Shown here piece after piece: positions 16,967 to 25,583 of a stretch of 64,000 nucleotides of DNA (within the stretch, counting starts at the first letter, position 1; the number at the start of each line of letters is the position of its first letter). Below the pieces are notes generated by a model that saw nothing but the letters and a program-made list of their open reading frames with translations, was not told the DNA's origin and did not search any database. The stretch is taken from contig CP064971.1 in the NCBI GenBank assembly GCA_016699325.1, positions 1,550,001 through 1,614,000 on the forward strand, written 5' to 3'. This DNA comes from Methanolinea sp. GTDB taxonomy: Archaea; Halobacteriota; Methanomicrobia; Methanomicrobiales; Methanospirillaceae. The position numbers were made by a program, and so were the translations under genes.

Positions 16967-17840
16967 CGGTATCACCATCGTTGTTCAGCACCGGGGTCGG
17001 TGACCCCATGAAGATCTCGGTGCCGCTATCCGTGCCGGGCCCGGTGTGCAGGACGAGCCTGCCACCCGGGAGGAGTGCGGTTTCCGGGAGGATATAGCAA
17101 AATCCGTCGCTGTCCCGGACCTGCCATCCGGTGAGGGTGATTGGGTATCCAGCTTCGTTTCCAAGGGTGATGTACTCATCGTTGAGGTTGAAGCGGTCAT
17201 CTCCTGCAGCATCGTAGTGGACAGCAGCGATGAAGATTCCGGACTGCTGTAACGGGCTGGGTACCATACCGCTCCATACCCCGATCCGGTTGCTCATGGC
17301 CCGGTCCTGTATATCGAGGTAATGCGCTCGCCGGCCAAAGGATTCCTTGGTGTACACCCGTGCCAGTCCCTGGGAAAGGAGGAGTTCTCCAACATCGGTC
17401 CTGTTCGCGGTATGGACATAGGCGAGGAGCCGGCCATAGCGGTCACGTTCGCCAGCCGCCCGGTCAGTGGTGATCGTCACCACCCCGCCCTCCACTTCCC
17501 GGCGCAGGATGGATGACGCTTCCTTGCCCCAGGCCGAGAGGAACCAGGGATCGGAGATTCCTGCAAACGATGATGGTTCGTTTCCTTCCGGTGTCACCTC
17601 GGGAGTATCGATTCCCACAATCCGAACTGTCTCCTCGTTCCCGCCCGGGAACGCTACGCGTAGGGTATCTCCGTCGGTCACGTGGACAACCCGGCAGGGA
17701 TACGGAGTGCCGGGGGCGAACCGGTTCATGCCCGAACCCCCTAGCCTGTCGTTACCGATGTGCAGGGTGCATCCAGTGGAGAGCAGGGAGGCGGTAACGA
17801 GGGCGGCCAGGAGCATTGCCGGGAGCATGCAGGATTTCAT
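16917..17840 (-). CDS. Secreted thermonuclease (SNase-like) with C-terminal lamin-tail domain, lipoprotein
   Basis: 307 residues. The signal sequence ends at the lipobox LLSTGC. The SNase domain (about 50-190) carries the metal/catalytic pattern VTDGDTLRV, VRIVGIDTPE and RDRYGRLLAYV, matching the Asp, Arg, Glu and second Arg of staphylococcal nuclease. The C-terminal about 110 residues (FNLNDEYITLGNEAGYPITL, GGRLVLHTGPGTDSG, LNNDGDTVTVHD) match the lamin-tail domain found in many extracellular nucleases. It probably degrades extracellular DNA at the cell surface. The Met at 17840 starts the signal peptide; an in-frame ATG at 17861 is possible. It converges on and overlaps the polymerase by 50 bp. 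Confidence 0.88.
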   Translation of the reverse strand: MKSCMLPAMLLAALVTASLLSTGCTLHIGNDRLGGSGMNRFAPGTPYPCRVVHVTDGDTLRVAFPGGNEETVRIVGIDTPEVTPEGNEPSSFAGISDPWFLSAWGKEASSILRREVEGGVVTITTDRAAGERDRYGRLLAYVHTANRTDVGELLLSQGLARVYTKESFGRRAHYLDIQDRAMSNRIGVWSGMVPSPLQQSGIFIAAVHYDAAGDDRFNLNDEYITLGNEAGYPITLTGWQVRDSDGFCYILPETALLPGGRLVLHTGPGTDSGTEIFMGSPTPVLNNDGDTVTVHDAAGTEISRFAW

Positions 17841-17986
17841 CTCCCATCGTTTTGCGTGCATCAGGGAAAAAACCCGGGGTATCCTGCAGAGCTGCCTGCA
17901 CCAGAACGCCGAATTCCAGGCTCACCTTGCGTCCCGTGCCCGCAAGAGACCGAAATGGCTTTGTTCTCCTGTTCTGATGCACTCTC

Positions 17987-19219
17987 ATGCAGGGTGACAA
18001 CAGCGTGGACGAGAACGAACAAACCCGGCTCTACCAGGAATCCCTCATGCTCCATGAACAGCACCGGGGAAAAATCGAGATACGGGCAAAGGTTCCTATC
18101 GAGACAAGAAAGGATCTCTCCCTTGCCTACACCCCGGGAGTGGCAGAAGTCTGCCGGGCTATCAAGAAGGATCGTAACATGGCCTGGCGATACACCCTGA
18201 AGTCGAACACCGTGGCAATCGTGAGCGACGGCTCGGCCGTGCTCGGCCTCGGAAACATCGGGGGATACGCGGCCATACCGGTGATGGAGGGGAAGGCGCT
18301 CCTCTTCAAAAAGTTTGCCGGAATCGACGCCTTTCCGATTTGTTTTGAAAGCTACCATACCGATTTCGTGGACGAGGTGAGAAATATTGCACCGGTCTTC
18401 GGCGGGATTAACCTCGAAGATATCGCAGCCCCCAAGTGCTTCGAGGTCGAAGAGGCCCTCCAGGATATTGGCATCCCGGTGATGCACGATGATCAGCACG
18501 GGACGGCCATCACCGTGCTTGCCGCGCTCCTGAACGCCTGCCGGGCCTCGAAAAAGGAGTTTGCCGACCTCCGGATCGTGGTCTCGGGAGCCGGAGCAGC
18601 GGGCTATGCCATCACCCGCCTGCTGAAGTGCATCGGCTACAATCAGGACGTCTGCACCATGGTCCGCGATATCATCGTCTGCGATACCCAGGGGATCATC
18701 CATCGCAACCGGAAAGGCCTGTACGCCAACAAGTTCAAGTTCATCCTTGCCGGTGAGACCAACCGCTCCGGCCGGGCCGGGAGCCTTGCCGATGCGATGG
18801 AAGGGGCCGATGTCTTCATCGGGGTATCGGCACCGGGAATCGTGACCGGCGAGATGATCCGGCGCATGAACGATCATCCCATCGTTTTTGCCATGGCAAA
18901 CCCTGTTCCAGAGGTGATGCCGGGTATCGCCCTGGACGCCGGGGCCTTTATCGTCGGCACAGGGAGAAGCGATTTTCCAAACCAGATCAACAACGTCCTG
19001 GCTTTCCCTGGAGTCTTCCGCGGCGCGCTCGATGCCTGCGCCGAGCGGATAACTGATGAAATGAAAATCGCTGCGGCCCATGCTCTCGCCGGGTATGTGA
19101 AGAAACCCTCCCCGGAACACATCATGCCTCCGGTCCTTGACCGCCATGTCGTGCAGGCGGTTTCAGCGGCCGTCCGGGAAGCGGCAGTTGTATCGGGTGT
19201 AGCCCGGGATATCGGGTGA
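17987..19219 (+). CDS. Malic enzyme (malate dehydrogenase, decarboxylating)
   Basis: 410 residues. It converts malate to pyruvate and CO2 with NAD(P). Motifs: LAYTPGVAEVCRAI, the catalytic-Lys region VMEGKALLFKKFAGIDAFPI, metal-binding NLEDIAAP and DDQHGTAI, and a GAGAAGYAI dinucleotide fold. Length and layout match the short bacterial/archaeal (MaeB-type) enzyme without the phosphotransacetylase-like extension. Monocistronic, followed by a T-rich terminator. A 428-codon antisense frame over the same region is a composition artefact. Confidence 0.93.
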   Translation: MQGDNSVDENEQTRLYQESLMLHEQHRGKIEIRAKVPIETRKDLSLAYTPGVAEVCRAIKKDRNMAWRYTLKSNTVAIVSDGSAVLGLGNIGGYAAIPVMEGKALLFKKFAGIDAFPICFESYHTDFVDEVRNIAPVFGGINLEDIAAPKCFEVEEALQDIGIPVMHDDQHGTAITVLAALLNACRASKKEFADLRIVVSGAGAAGYAITRLLKCIGYNQDVCTMVRDIIVCDTQGIIHRNRKGLYANKFKFILAGETNRSGRAGSLADAMEGADVFIGVSAPGIVTGEMIRRMNDHPIVFAMANPVPEVMPGIALDAGAFIVGTGRSDFPNQINNVLAFPGVFRGALDACAERITDEMKIAAAHALAGYVKKPSPEHIMPPVLDRHVVQAVSAAVREAAVVSGVARDIG

Positions 19220-19250
19220 ATACCGACAGGTTTCATATCATCCGGGGATC

Positions 19251-19262
19251 CCTTCTTTTTTC
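19251..19262 (+). terminator. T-rich terminator after malic enzyme
   Basis: The run ccttctttttt lies about 35 nt after the stop codon, a typical archaeal termination signal. Confidence 0.35.
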
Positions 19263-19819
19263 GATGCCGGTTGTGAGCATCACCGTGGTTAGGGGATGGA
19301 ATAATGAATAAATAAAGCTCTCCGGCAAGATTGCCCGCCCGGTCAGCAAATCATGCAGATGCCGGTGGAGCGGGGGACCATCCTGGTACATGTGTATGAA
19401 GCAGTAATCCGGGGGGGGAACCCTGCCAAACATCCTCCGGTAGGCCGCATTGGAGAGAGCGCCCCAGGCATCGCATTGCCGTGGACTGGCGTCGCGAAGT
19501 GAGGTTGTCCTGCAGGGTTCCGGCTCATTCGAAGAGACTTATGGTGCGCGCGATTTAGAGGGACCCCCGGGAAGGCTCAAGCCCGCCTCAGGTCGGCCTG
19601 TTAATGAAGATGGCTCGTTGCACGCGGATCTTTGTTTTCCGGCCGGGCAAGTAGCATCCGAAAGATGATGGATTGACTGTACCGCCTGATTGCATGTTTC
19701 CCGGAAGGGGCCTTCTCTTATATTCCCGCAATAGATCTTTTCCCGGAAACCGGGTGGAGGACCGATACCGGCACGACCCCGGGAGCGCCGGGATTCGTCC
19801 CGTCATAGGGCCGTTTTTT
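19263..19819. other. Intergenic region without a supportable gene
   Basis: About 560 bp between convergent genes. A minus-strand frame from about 19545 to 19233 has some protein-like stretches (PPDYCFIHMYQDGPPLHRHL), but it lacks a start near its 5' end and runs through the malic-enzyme terminator, so I do not call it. No repeat or RNA gene recognised. Confidence 0.4.
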
Positions 19820-20638
19820 TTATCCCACCGGGGTTCTTCCTGCCCCTGCAAGGCCCCGGAGATACCGTTCCCGCCGGGCCACGTATGGGCCGGTATCTTT
19901 GCCGAACGGGACGTATTCCGACACCTGCCATCCGGCTGCTGCCATCTCCTGCTTGGTCTTGTCTGCCAGTCCCATCAGGAACCCGAACGTGATCCGGTCG
20001 CGGTGGGATTCCATCAGCGACATAATCTCCGGCAGGAGTGCCGGATCATGGGTGCCGACCTGGAAGGCCACCTCGAACCTGGCAGCCTCCCGCACCAGGT
20101 CAAACAGGCGGCTCCGGATCTCTTCCATGTCCTCCACGTCTCCGAGATAGGCGCCCTTGACAAACCGTGGGACAACCCCAAGGGCCAGGAGCAGGCGGAG
20201 ATCCCCCGGTGAACGGAACAGGTAGGCCTGAAGGGCCAGGGTGAGCGGGAGGTTCTTTCTCGCGCAGAGGGCTGCGGCCTCGATGGTGGTCCCCACCAGA
20301 TCCCGGCCTTCCATATCGATCTCGAAACCAACCCTGTTCTTCCGGGCTTCGCTGCAGAGCTCGTAGGTCAGCTCGATGGCAAGGTCCGGGTCAAAGAGGG
20401 CTCCAAGGGATGAGAGCTTGACTGAGACCGATGCCGCGAGGCTTTTTCCAGAGATAGCAGCAATGGTCTCCCGGTATAGTGCCGTGATGGTATCAGCCAT
20501 TTCCGGTGTCCGGGTAGACTCTCCGAGTGCGTGGAGGGTGCAGGCTATCCTCTGCCGGTTCCGTTCACCGCACCAGGAAAGGGCGGCCGGAAGATCCGGG
20601 AGCGACCAGCGGTCCGCGTTCATTATAACACTGTTCAT
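19820..20638 (-). CDS. Proline dehydrogenase family protein
   Basis: 272 residues, the size of monofunctional bacterial PRODH. It oxidises proline to pyrroline-5-carboxylate using FAD in a TIM barrel. Motifs: SVSVKLSSLGALFDPDLA, GFEIDMEGRD, RFVKGAYLGD, QVGTHDPALL and the C-terminal EYVPFG-x5-PYVARR, which matches the substrate-binding YxPFG...Y..RR signature. No pyrroline-5-carboxylate dehydrogenase gene is nearby. Alternative start at 20623. Transcription is opposite to malic enzyme. Confidence 0.85.
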   Translation of the reverse strand: MNSVIMNADRWSLPDLPAALSWCGERNRQRIACTLHALGESTRTPEMADTITALYRETIAAISGKSLAASVSVKLSSLGALFDPDLAIELTYELCSEARKNRVGFEIDMEGRDLVGTTIEAAALCARKNLPLTLALQAYLFRSPGDLRLLLALGVVPRFVKGAYLGDVEDMEEIRSRLFDLVREAARFEVAFQVGTHDPALLPEIMSLMESHRDRITFGFLMGLADKTKQEMAAAGWQVSEYVPFGKDTGPYVARRERYLRGLAGAGRTPVG

Positions 20639-20858
20639 TCTGTATCAGGCCTTCTGAAGAGTGTCCATACCGCATACAGCATCGAGAGGCTTGTTGCAGG
20701 GAAAACGGGCGCAATGATATCCGGGGAAAGGATCCCCCTTGTACAGGCCAAAAAGAGCATAAAGTTTGTTCCGGTGGAATTGGTCTTTAGGGCCGGGCTG
20801 GTTTGGGAGATGGGAGGTGAACGATCGAACCATGACGCATGGCGCAGTTTGCATACTA

Positions 20859-21329
20859 TCACATCCGGCCCGGTTCGCCGCCATCTGCCCCGGAGAAGTC
20901 CTTCTTTTCGAAGTCGTTGTACCAGCCCTGGAGCAGGGACGAGATCTGCTCTTCAAGTTCGGGCGGCACCTCCCGTTCACCTCCCTTCAGCGGGCACTGC
21001 TGCCAGAGCCTGAGCAGCACCGAGATTTGCTCGTCTTTCCGCTGTATCTCCTGCTCCAGTTCCCCGACCCTCCTTCGCAGTATCTGGTTCTCGAATGCAA
21101 GATCCTTTCCGCTAGCCCCTGCCCCCCTTAAGGTATCAATGTACATGTGGAGGGCAGAGTTGACCAGGTCGTCAGGGGTGCGACAGCCCTGCTTCCGGGA
21201 ATGCTGCCGGATCGGTTCCTCGAGATCGGGATCGAGGGTGATGCAGAACGTCTTGTCGGCCATACCGCTGGATAAGATGGGAGAGTTCATCATGCTTTCT
21301 TCGAAAACCAGGGGGAATTCCTGCTTCAT
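20859..21329 (-). CDS. Ribbon-helix-helix-like protein with coiled coil
   Basis: 156 residues from the longest start; Met at 21290 or 21263 are alternatives. The latter begins right before the strand-helix-helix segment KTFCITLDPDLEEPIRQHSR, with LVNSALHMYIDTL as second helix, as in CopG-like DNA-binding proteins. Residues about 80-115 form a coiled coil (LAFENQILRRRVGELEQEIQ). It could be a DNA-binding regulator or dimerising accessory. It is divergent from the histidine kinase, so it may regulate that region (inference). Confidence 0.7.
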   Translation of the reverse strand: MKQEFPLVFEESMMNSPILSSGMADKTFCITLDPDLEEPIRQHSRKQGCRTPDDLVNSALHMYIDTLRGAGASGKDLAFENQILRRRVGELEQEIQRKDEQISVLLRLWQQCPLKGGEREVPPELEEQISSLLQGWYNDFEKKDFSGADGGEPGRM

Positions 21330-21534
21330 CCATGAAGTCCGGTTCAGTGCCGGTACCCTTAACCAGCGGGTCTGCCCGGGGAAGGAGTCTCCATCCGAAA
21401 GGTTTGAAAATCATTACATACCTGTCCCCGCACCATTCCTGTATGGAACTGCGCTGGGTGAAACAGGCGCGAAAGTCAGGCTGGAAGAGTGCCGGTGTGC
21501 TGCAAACGACTGGCGATCCGGGGGTGCTTTCGCG

Positions 21535-23358
21535 GTGAAAGTGCCGAATCTTCTGAGGGGACGCAATGCGCTCTGGAACAGCGCTATTGTCGGTTCGACA
21601 GTCGTTGCACTCGGGGTCAATCTTGCCGGACTCCTGACCGGGATCACGATCATCATCCCCCACCTCCTCTACATCCCGGTGGTCATCAGCGCCTACCGTT
21701 ATCCGAAACGCGGGCTTATCCTTGCCGGGTGTATCAGCGGGGCCTATGCCCTAATGGTCGTTGCGGTTGTGGGAATGGCATCGCTGACCGTTGCCGAGGC
21801 GCTCATACGTGCCATGGTGGTCATCATCATCGGCGAGCTGGTTGCCCTCCTCACCCTTCGCCTGCGCACCCAGGAGCGCCTTTACCAGGGCCTCTTTGAC
21901 AATTCAGAGGCGGGAAGCATTCTCATCCGGAATGAGGGAGGAACCTGGAAGGTTGAAGAGGCAAACTGGAATGCCGCAGCCCTGCTAAAGAGGGACCCTG
22001 CAGACCTCCGGGGTCAGCCCCTGACCACGTTCTGGAGCAGGCAGGAAGGGGAGGACATCCTCTCGCTCTTCTCCCGGCAGGGAAGAGTGTATGCCGTGGA
22101 GACCACGCTTTCGGCCGCTGATGGCGATGAGCAAAGAGTGCTTATCTCCATAGCGCGTATCCCCGAGAACCAGGCTGTTCTCACCTTTGTGGATATCACG
22201 AGGCGGGTTGCTGCCGAACAGGCACTCAAGAATGCCCGCGACAAGTTGCACCTCCTTTCCCGCATCTCCGGGGATCACCTCCACCGCACGGTCAAGGAGA
22301 TGATCGAGATCCTCGATGCACCTGGGGCAGAAAGTATGGCGGCAGCACCAGCCGGGGTCCTGCCCCGGATCAGGGCTCTGGCCGGGACCCTGGCCCGCCA
22401 CCTCTCCCTGACGGAGACGTACCAGGAACTCGGGACCCGGCCGCCCCAGTGGATCCCGGTTCAGAAAGCTCTCGAGTCCCTGGAACCGGCAGGGAAGAAA
22501 GGGGAGGTCTCTCTCCGGTTCTGGGTAGAGCGGCTCGAAGTCTATGCCGATCCACTCTTCCGGGATGTCCTCGGCCATGTGGTGGGTAATGCCTTCCGGC
22601 ATGGAGGATCGCTTCAGAATATCCTGGTCACCTACCAGCGGATGGACGGAGGCCTTACGCTGATGATCGAAGATGATGGCGCCGGTATCCCTGCCGCCAT
22701 GAAGGATACCATCTTCGAATACGACTCCGGGGGCCATGGCGGCCTTGGCCTCTTCATCTGTCGCCAGATCCTCGGTGTTACCGGGATGACCATGACCGAG
22801 ATCGGAACAGAGGGGGCCGGTGCCCGGTTCGCTATCCACATCCCGGAAGGAAACTTCCGCATCGAAGGTGTTGGGGATGCGCCGCCATTCCCGGCCGGGG
22901 AGGCAGGCCGCGGCGCCCGCCTTTCAGGGGACGTCACTGTGCGGGAACTCACCTCTGCCGAGTTCACGGTTGCGGATGCCCTCTGGGTCGATTACCACTC
23001 CACTACCGGGAACCCGGCATCTGATCGGATCTTTGCAGCATTTATCAATGGGAATGCCGTATCGCTTGCCCGGTGCCGGAGGCACCCCGACGGCCTGGAA
23101 GTGGACGGGATTTTCACTCCTGAACGGCACCGTGGTCACGGGTATGCCAATGCCGCAGTCCAGGGACTTGTCGAGGCCTGCGGCCACGATCCCCTGTATA
23201 TGCACTCCCTCAGGAATCTCACCGGGTTCTATGCCCGTTACGGGTTCGTGGCAATCCCGGAGGGAGCGCTCCCTCCTACCATACGGGAACGGTTCGCATG
23301 GGCACAGGGTGAGATGGAGCAAGCCAATGTCGCACCCATGATGCGGGAGCCAACCTGA
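21535..23358 (+). CDS. Membrane histidine kinase with PAS domain fused to a GNAT acetyltransferase domain
   Basis: 607 residues from GTG 21535. The N-terminal about 100 residues hold roughly four hydrophobic segments (VALGVNLAGLLTGITIIIPH etc.). A PAS domain follows (about 120-230), then a methanogen-type dimerisation helix KLHLLSRISGDHLHRTVKEM with the phosphoacceptor His. The HATPase has N box VVGNAFRHGG, G1 EDDGAGIP and G2 GGLGLFICRQIL. Residues about 465-600 are a GNAT domain with acetyl-CoA pyrophosphate loop ERHRGHGYANAAV and FYARYGFVAI. This C-terminal fusion is unusual. No response regulator is adjacent. The frame is open upstream to 20839, but that segment lacks protein-like character. 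Confidence 0.82.
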   Translation: MKVPNLLRGRNALWNSAIVGSTVVALGVNLAGLLTGITIIIPHLLYIPVVISAYRYPKRGLILAGCISGAYALMVVAVVGMASLTVAEALIRAMVVIIIGELVALLTLRLRTQERLYQGLFDNSEAGSILIRNEGGTWKVEEANWNAAALLKRDPADLRGQPLTTFWSRQEGEDILSLFSRQGRVYAVETTLSAADGDEQRVLISIARIPENQAVLTFVDITRRVAAEQALKNARDKLHLLSRISGDHLHRTVKEMIEILDAPGAESMAAAPAGVLPRIRALAGTLARHLSLTETYQELGTRPPQWIPVQKALESLEPAGKKGEVSLRFWVERLEVYADPLFRDVLGHVVGNAFRHGGSLQNILVTYQRMDGGLTLMIEDDGAGIPAAMKDTIFEYDSGGHGGLGLFICRQILGVTGMTMTEIGTEGAGARFAIHIPEGNFRIEGVGDAPPFPAGEAGRGARLSGDVTVRELTSAEFTVADALWVDYHSTTGNPASDRIFAAFINGNAVSLARCRRHPDGLEVDGIFTPERHRGHGYANAAVQGLVEACGHDPLYMHSLRNLTGFYARYGFVAIPEGALPPTIRERFAWAQGEMEQANVAPMMREPT

Positions 23359-23519
23359 CAGAAAGTGCAATCCATATCCTCTTCTCTTGCCCTGGCCGGG
23401 GGTGGTGGATACCAGGATGGCTTATGAAATCCCTCTTCCTGGGCCGCCACAGGAATCCGATCCGGGTGTACAGCGCCAAGGGTTATATCCTGCAGGATCG
23501 ATGGATCATCGTAGTGCCT

Positions 23520-24017
23520 ATGAGTGACTCTATTATATTTTCCCGGGTATCCATCAGAAAGCCTGACGATGTGAACGTCATCCTCGGTCAGTCCCACTTC
23601 ATCAAGACTGCAGAAGACCTCTACGAGGTGCTGACAGGGTCCGTTCCCGGCGCAAAATTCGGCCTTGCCTTCTGCGAGGCGTCCGCTGACCGCCTGGTGC
23701 GGGTGGAGGGGACCGCGGACGATTTGGCAGAACTCGCGGCGGAGAATGCCCGTGCAATCGGTGCCGGCCATTCATTTATCATCATGCTCCGGGACTGTTA
23801 CCCCATCAACGTGCTGAATGCAGTCAAAGGCGTCCAGGAGGTATGCAACGTTTTCTGTGCCACTGCAAACCCGGTCGAGGTGGTCATCGCTGAGTCTTCC
23901 CTCGGCCGGGGGATCATGGGAGTCATCGATGGGTATCCACCCCTGGGTGTTGAAGGGCCAAAGGATGTGAAGAACCGGACCGACCTGCTGCGGAAATTCG
24001 GGTATAAACGGGGATAA
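23520..24017 (+). CDS. Adenosine-specific kinase (DUF355 family)
   Basis: 165 residues covering the whole family: KFGLAFCEASADRLVRVEGT, GHSFIIMLRDCYPINVLNAV, VCNVFCATANPVEV and GRGIMGVIDGYPPLGVE. The Pyrobaculum homologue is described structurally as an adenosine-specific kinase; its physiological role is poorly known. I chose the ATG at 23520, where homology to the family begins, rather than the frame from 23424. Same strand as the histidine kinase, 160 bp downstream. Confidence 0.88.
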   Translation: MSDSIIFSRVSIRKPDDVNVILGQSHFIKTAEDLYEVLTGSVPGAKFGLAFCEASADRLVRVEGTADDLAELAAENARAIGAGHSFIIMLRDCYPINVLNAVKGVQEVCNVFCATANPVEVVIAESSLGRGIMGVIDGYPPLGVEGPKDVKNRTDLLRKFGYKRG

Positions 24018-24075
24018 ACCGTTCGGAGGCGGCGGATACGCAAGATGCCAGCATGGTTCTAGATTACTTGCCGGT

Positions 24076-24267
24076 CTATGTGCGGACGCTCCAGAAATAA
24101 AAAACTCCATACCCGAGGAGAATGAGGATGACTCCATCGGCAACGATCGAGAGACCGGACCAGTTTCCCGGAGAGGTGGACGGGGGCAGGGATGATGTTG
24201 CAGCGAATATGGCGTACACCACAAATAATGCCGTTGCACTGATGAGGCCCACGGTATTCCTGTCCAT
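24076..24267 (-). CDS. Small two-TM membrane protein
   Basis: 63 residues: MDRNTVGLISATALFVVYAI starts the first transmembrane helix, a Ser/Pro-rich loop follows, then VADGVILILLGYGVFYFW is the second. It lies 41 bp downstream of the next gene on the same strand and is probably co-transcribed with it. Function unknown. Confidence 0.6.
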   Translation of the reverse strand: MDRNTVGLISATALFVVYAIFAATSSLPPSTSPGNWSGLSIVADGVILILLGYGVFYFWSVRT

Positions 24268-24308
24268 GATGGTACACTCCGGGATTCAGGGCATCAGTTA
24301 CCCTTGTG

Positions 24309-24728
24309 TCACAGTGCTATCTGCACCTGGTGGCTGACCGCGTCCATGACCACTCCGTCTTTCTCGATGGTGACGTTGACAAAGTATGTGCCGGCGCTGA
24401 TACCGGCGCAGCTCGAGCAGGCAGGGAGCCGGAACTCTTCGGAGAACGGATTGGTTCCAGGCGTGAGGTTTGCTTCGATCTCGCGGGAAACGTGATAATT
24501 CCCGTACCGGTCTTCGATCCCCTCGATCTTCAGCAGGGTGTTGTCAAGTGTTCCTGATGAGGTCACTTCGATAGAGACCATCATCACCTCATTTGAGTGG
24601 TACAGATCTTTGTCGGTTGAAACAGAGTGAATATCTGGCAGGGTTGGACCCGAAGAGAAGGTGATTATGGCTATAGCCACCACTACGACCAGGATTATGG
24701 CAGCGATGACTAAGAGATCCCTTCGCAT
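24309..24728 (-). CDS. Secreted/membrane-anchored beta-domain protein
   Basis: 139 residues with one N-terminal transmembrane or signal segment (LLVIAAIILVVVVAIAIITF) and an extracellular beta-rich domain (NEVMMVSIEVTSSGTLDNTL, GISAGTYFVNVTIEKDGVVM) resembling Ig/CARDB-like surface domains. A CSSC pair could form a disulfide. Probably in a two-gene unit with the small membrane protein downstream. Function unknown. Confidence 0.72.
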   Translation of the reverse strand: MRRDLLVIAAIILVVVVAIAIITFSSGPTLPDIHSVSTDKDLYHSNEVMMVSIEVTSSGTLDNTLLKIEGIEDRYGNYHVSREIEANLTPGTNPFSEEFRLPACSSCAGISAGTYFVNVTIEKDGVVMDAVSHQVQIAL

Positions 24729-24996
24729 GGATCAATGTTTTTTAGCCAATCCTTATCAGTCCATTGGTAAGGAGGTGTCGCCAGCCAGGAGGCCAGAGGA
24801 TCTGGTTTTGTTTTTCCACACTCCGCTGAGATGGACTTTGGAATTGCCACTCATTTCTCCCGGGATGCTACGGCCAGGCTGCCGGAACCGCTCCAGAATT
24901 GCCCGCCACCACCATAAACAATCGCTGGAAGTGGATGGAAACCTGGATCTCACCAGGGGAATCCGGTGAAATCCACGGTCCTGCCCGGGAACCATT

Positions 24997-25488
24997 TCAA
25001 TCCCAGTATTTCCCTGCTGCCACATAACTCCGGCCGCATTTCTCGAAAAACTGCTGGTGGTGATCCTCGGCCCTCCAGAAGCGGGATGCGGGGAGAATTT
25101 TTGTGATAACGGGCCTGTTTCCGTATCCCCCGGACGCCTGTAGCCGGTTCCGGGAAGATTCAGCGGTTCGCTGCTGTTCTTCTGTGGAAAAGAATATAGC
25201 AGATAGCTCACAAGCCTCTTCGGCGGGCTCCGTGGGGTCTTGGATATTCCAGAATACTTCGAGAAGCTCATCGTAGTTGACCACTGCAGGATCAAAGGCA
25301 ACCCGGACCGCCTCCACATGCCCGGTGGTGCCGGATCTTACCAGCTCGAAGTCCGGGTCCGGTATGGTTCCTCCTGTGTACCCTGTCTCGGTGCCCACGA
25401 CCCCATCGATTTTCCTGAACGCAGCCTCAACATCCCAGAAACAGCCGGCAGCAAATATGGCGATTTCCAGGCCGGGATATGTTTGCAT
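24997..25488 (-). CDS. msrA: Peptide methionine-S-sulfoxide reductase MsrA
   Basis: 163 residues. It reduces S-methionine sulfoxide in oxidised proteins, an oxygen-stress repair activity. The catalytic motif AAGCFWDVEAAF is present with the nucleophilic Cys near residue 16, followed by TGYTGG, GHVEAVRV and FFSTEEQQ and the terminal AEDHHQQFFEK typical of MsrA. Start at 25488 gives the standard N-terminus. Monocistronic, divergent from the M24 peptidase. Confidence 0.95.
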   Translation of the reverse strand: MQTYPGLEIAIFAAGCFWDVEAAFRKIDGVVGTETGYTGGTIPDPDFELVRSGTTGHVEAVRVAFDPAVVNYDELLEVFWNIQDPTEPAEEACELSAIFFSTEEQQRTAESSRNRLQASGGYGNRPVITKILPASRFWRAEDHHQQFFEKCGRSYVAAGKYWD

Positions 25489-25583
25489 GGAGATGACGTC
25501 AGTTTATCTTCCTGATTGAAGTTCCGGTATTATCTCAAACCCTGGCGCAGTCGTAAAATATGGTTGGCGTCTAACCTTGGAGC

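Noticed and set aside
17861..19147. A 428-codon open frame on the minus strand opposite malic enzyme
   Set aside because: The plus strand encodes a complete malic enzyme with all motifs. The antisense frame has no recognisable domain and results from GC-rich third positions.
19233..19545. Minus-strand frame of about 100 codons after malic enzyme
   Set aside because: No start codon near its beginning, and it runs through the likely malic-enzyme terminator; only partly protein-like.
20839..21534. N-terminal 232 codons of the histidine-kinase frame
   Set aside because: This stretch overlaps the well-supported coiled-coil gene on the other strand and lacks protein-like character; the kinase more likely starts at GTG 21535.
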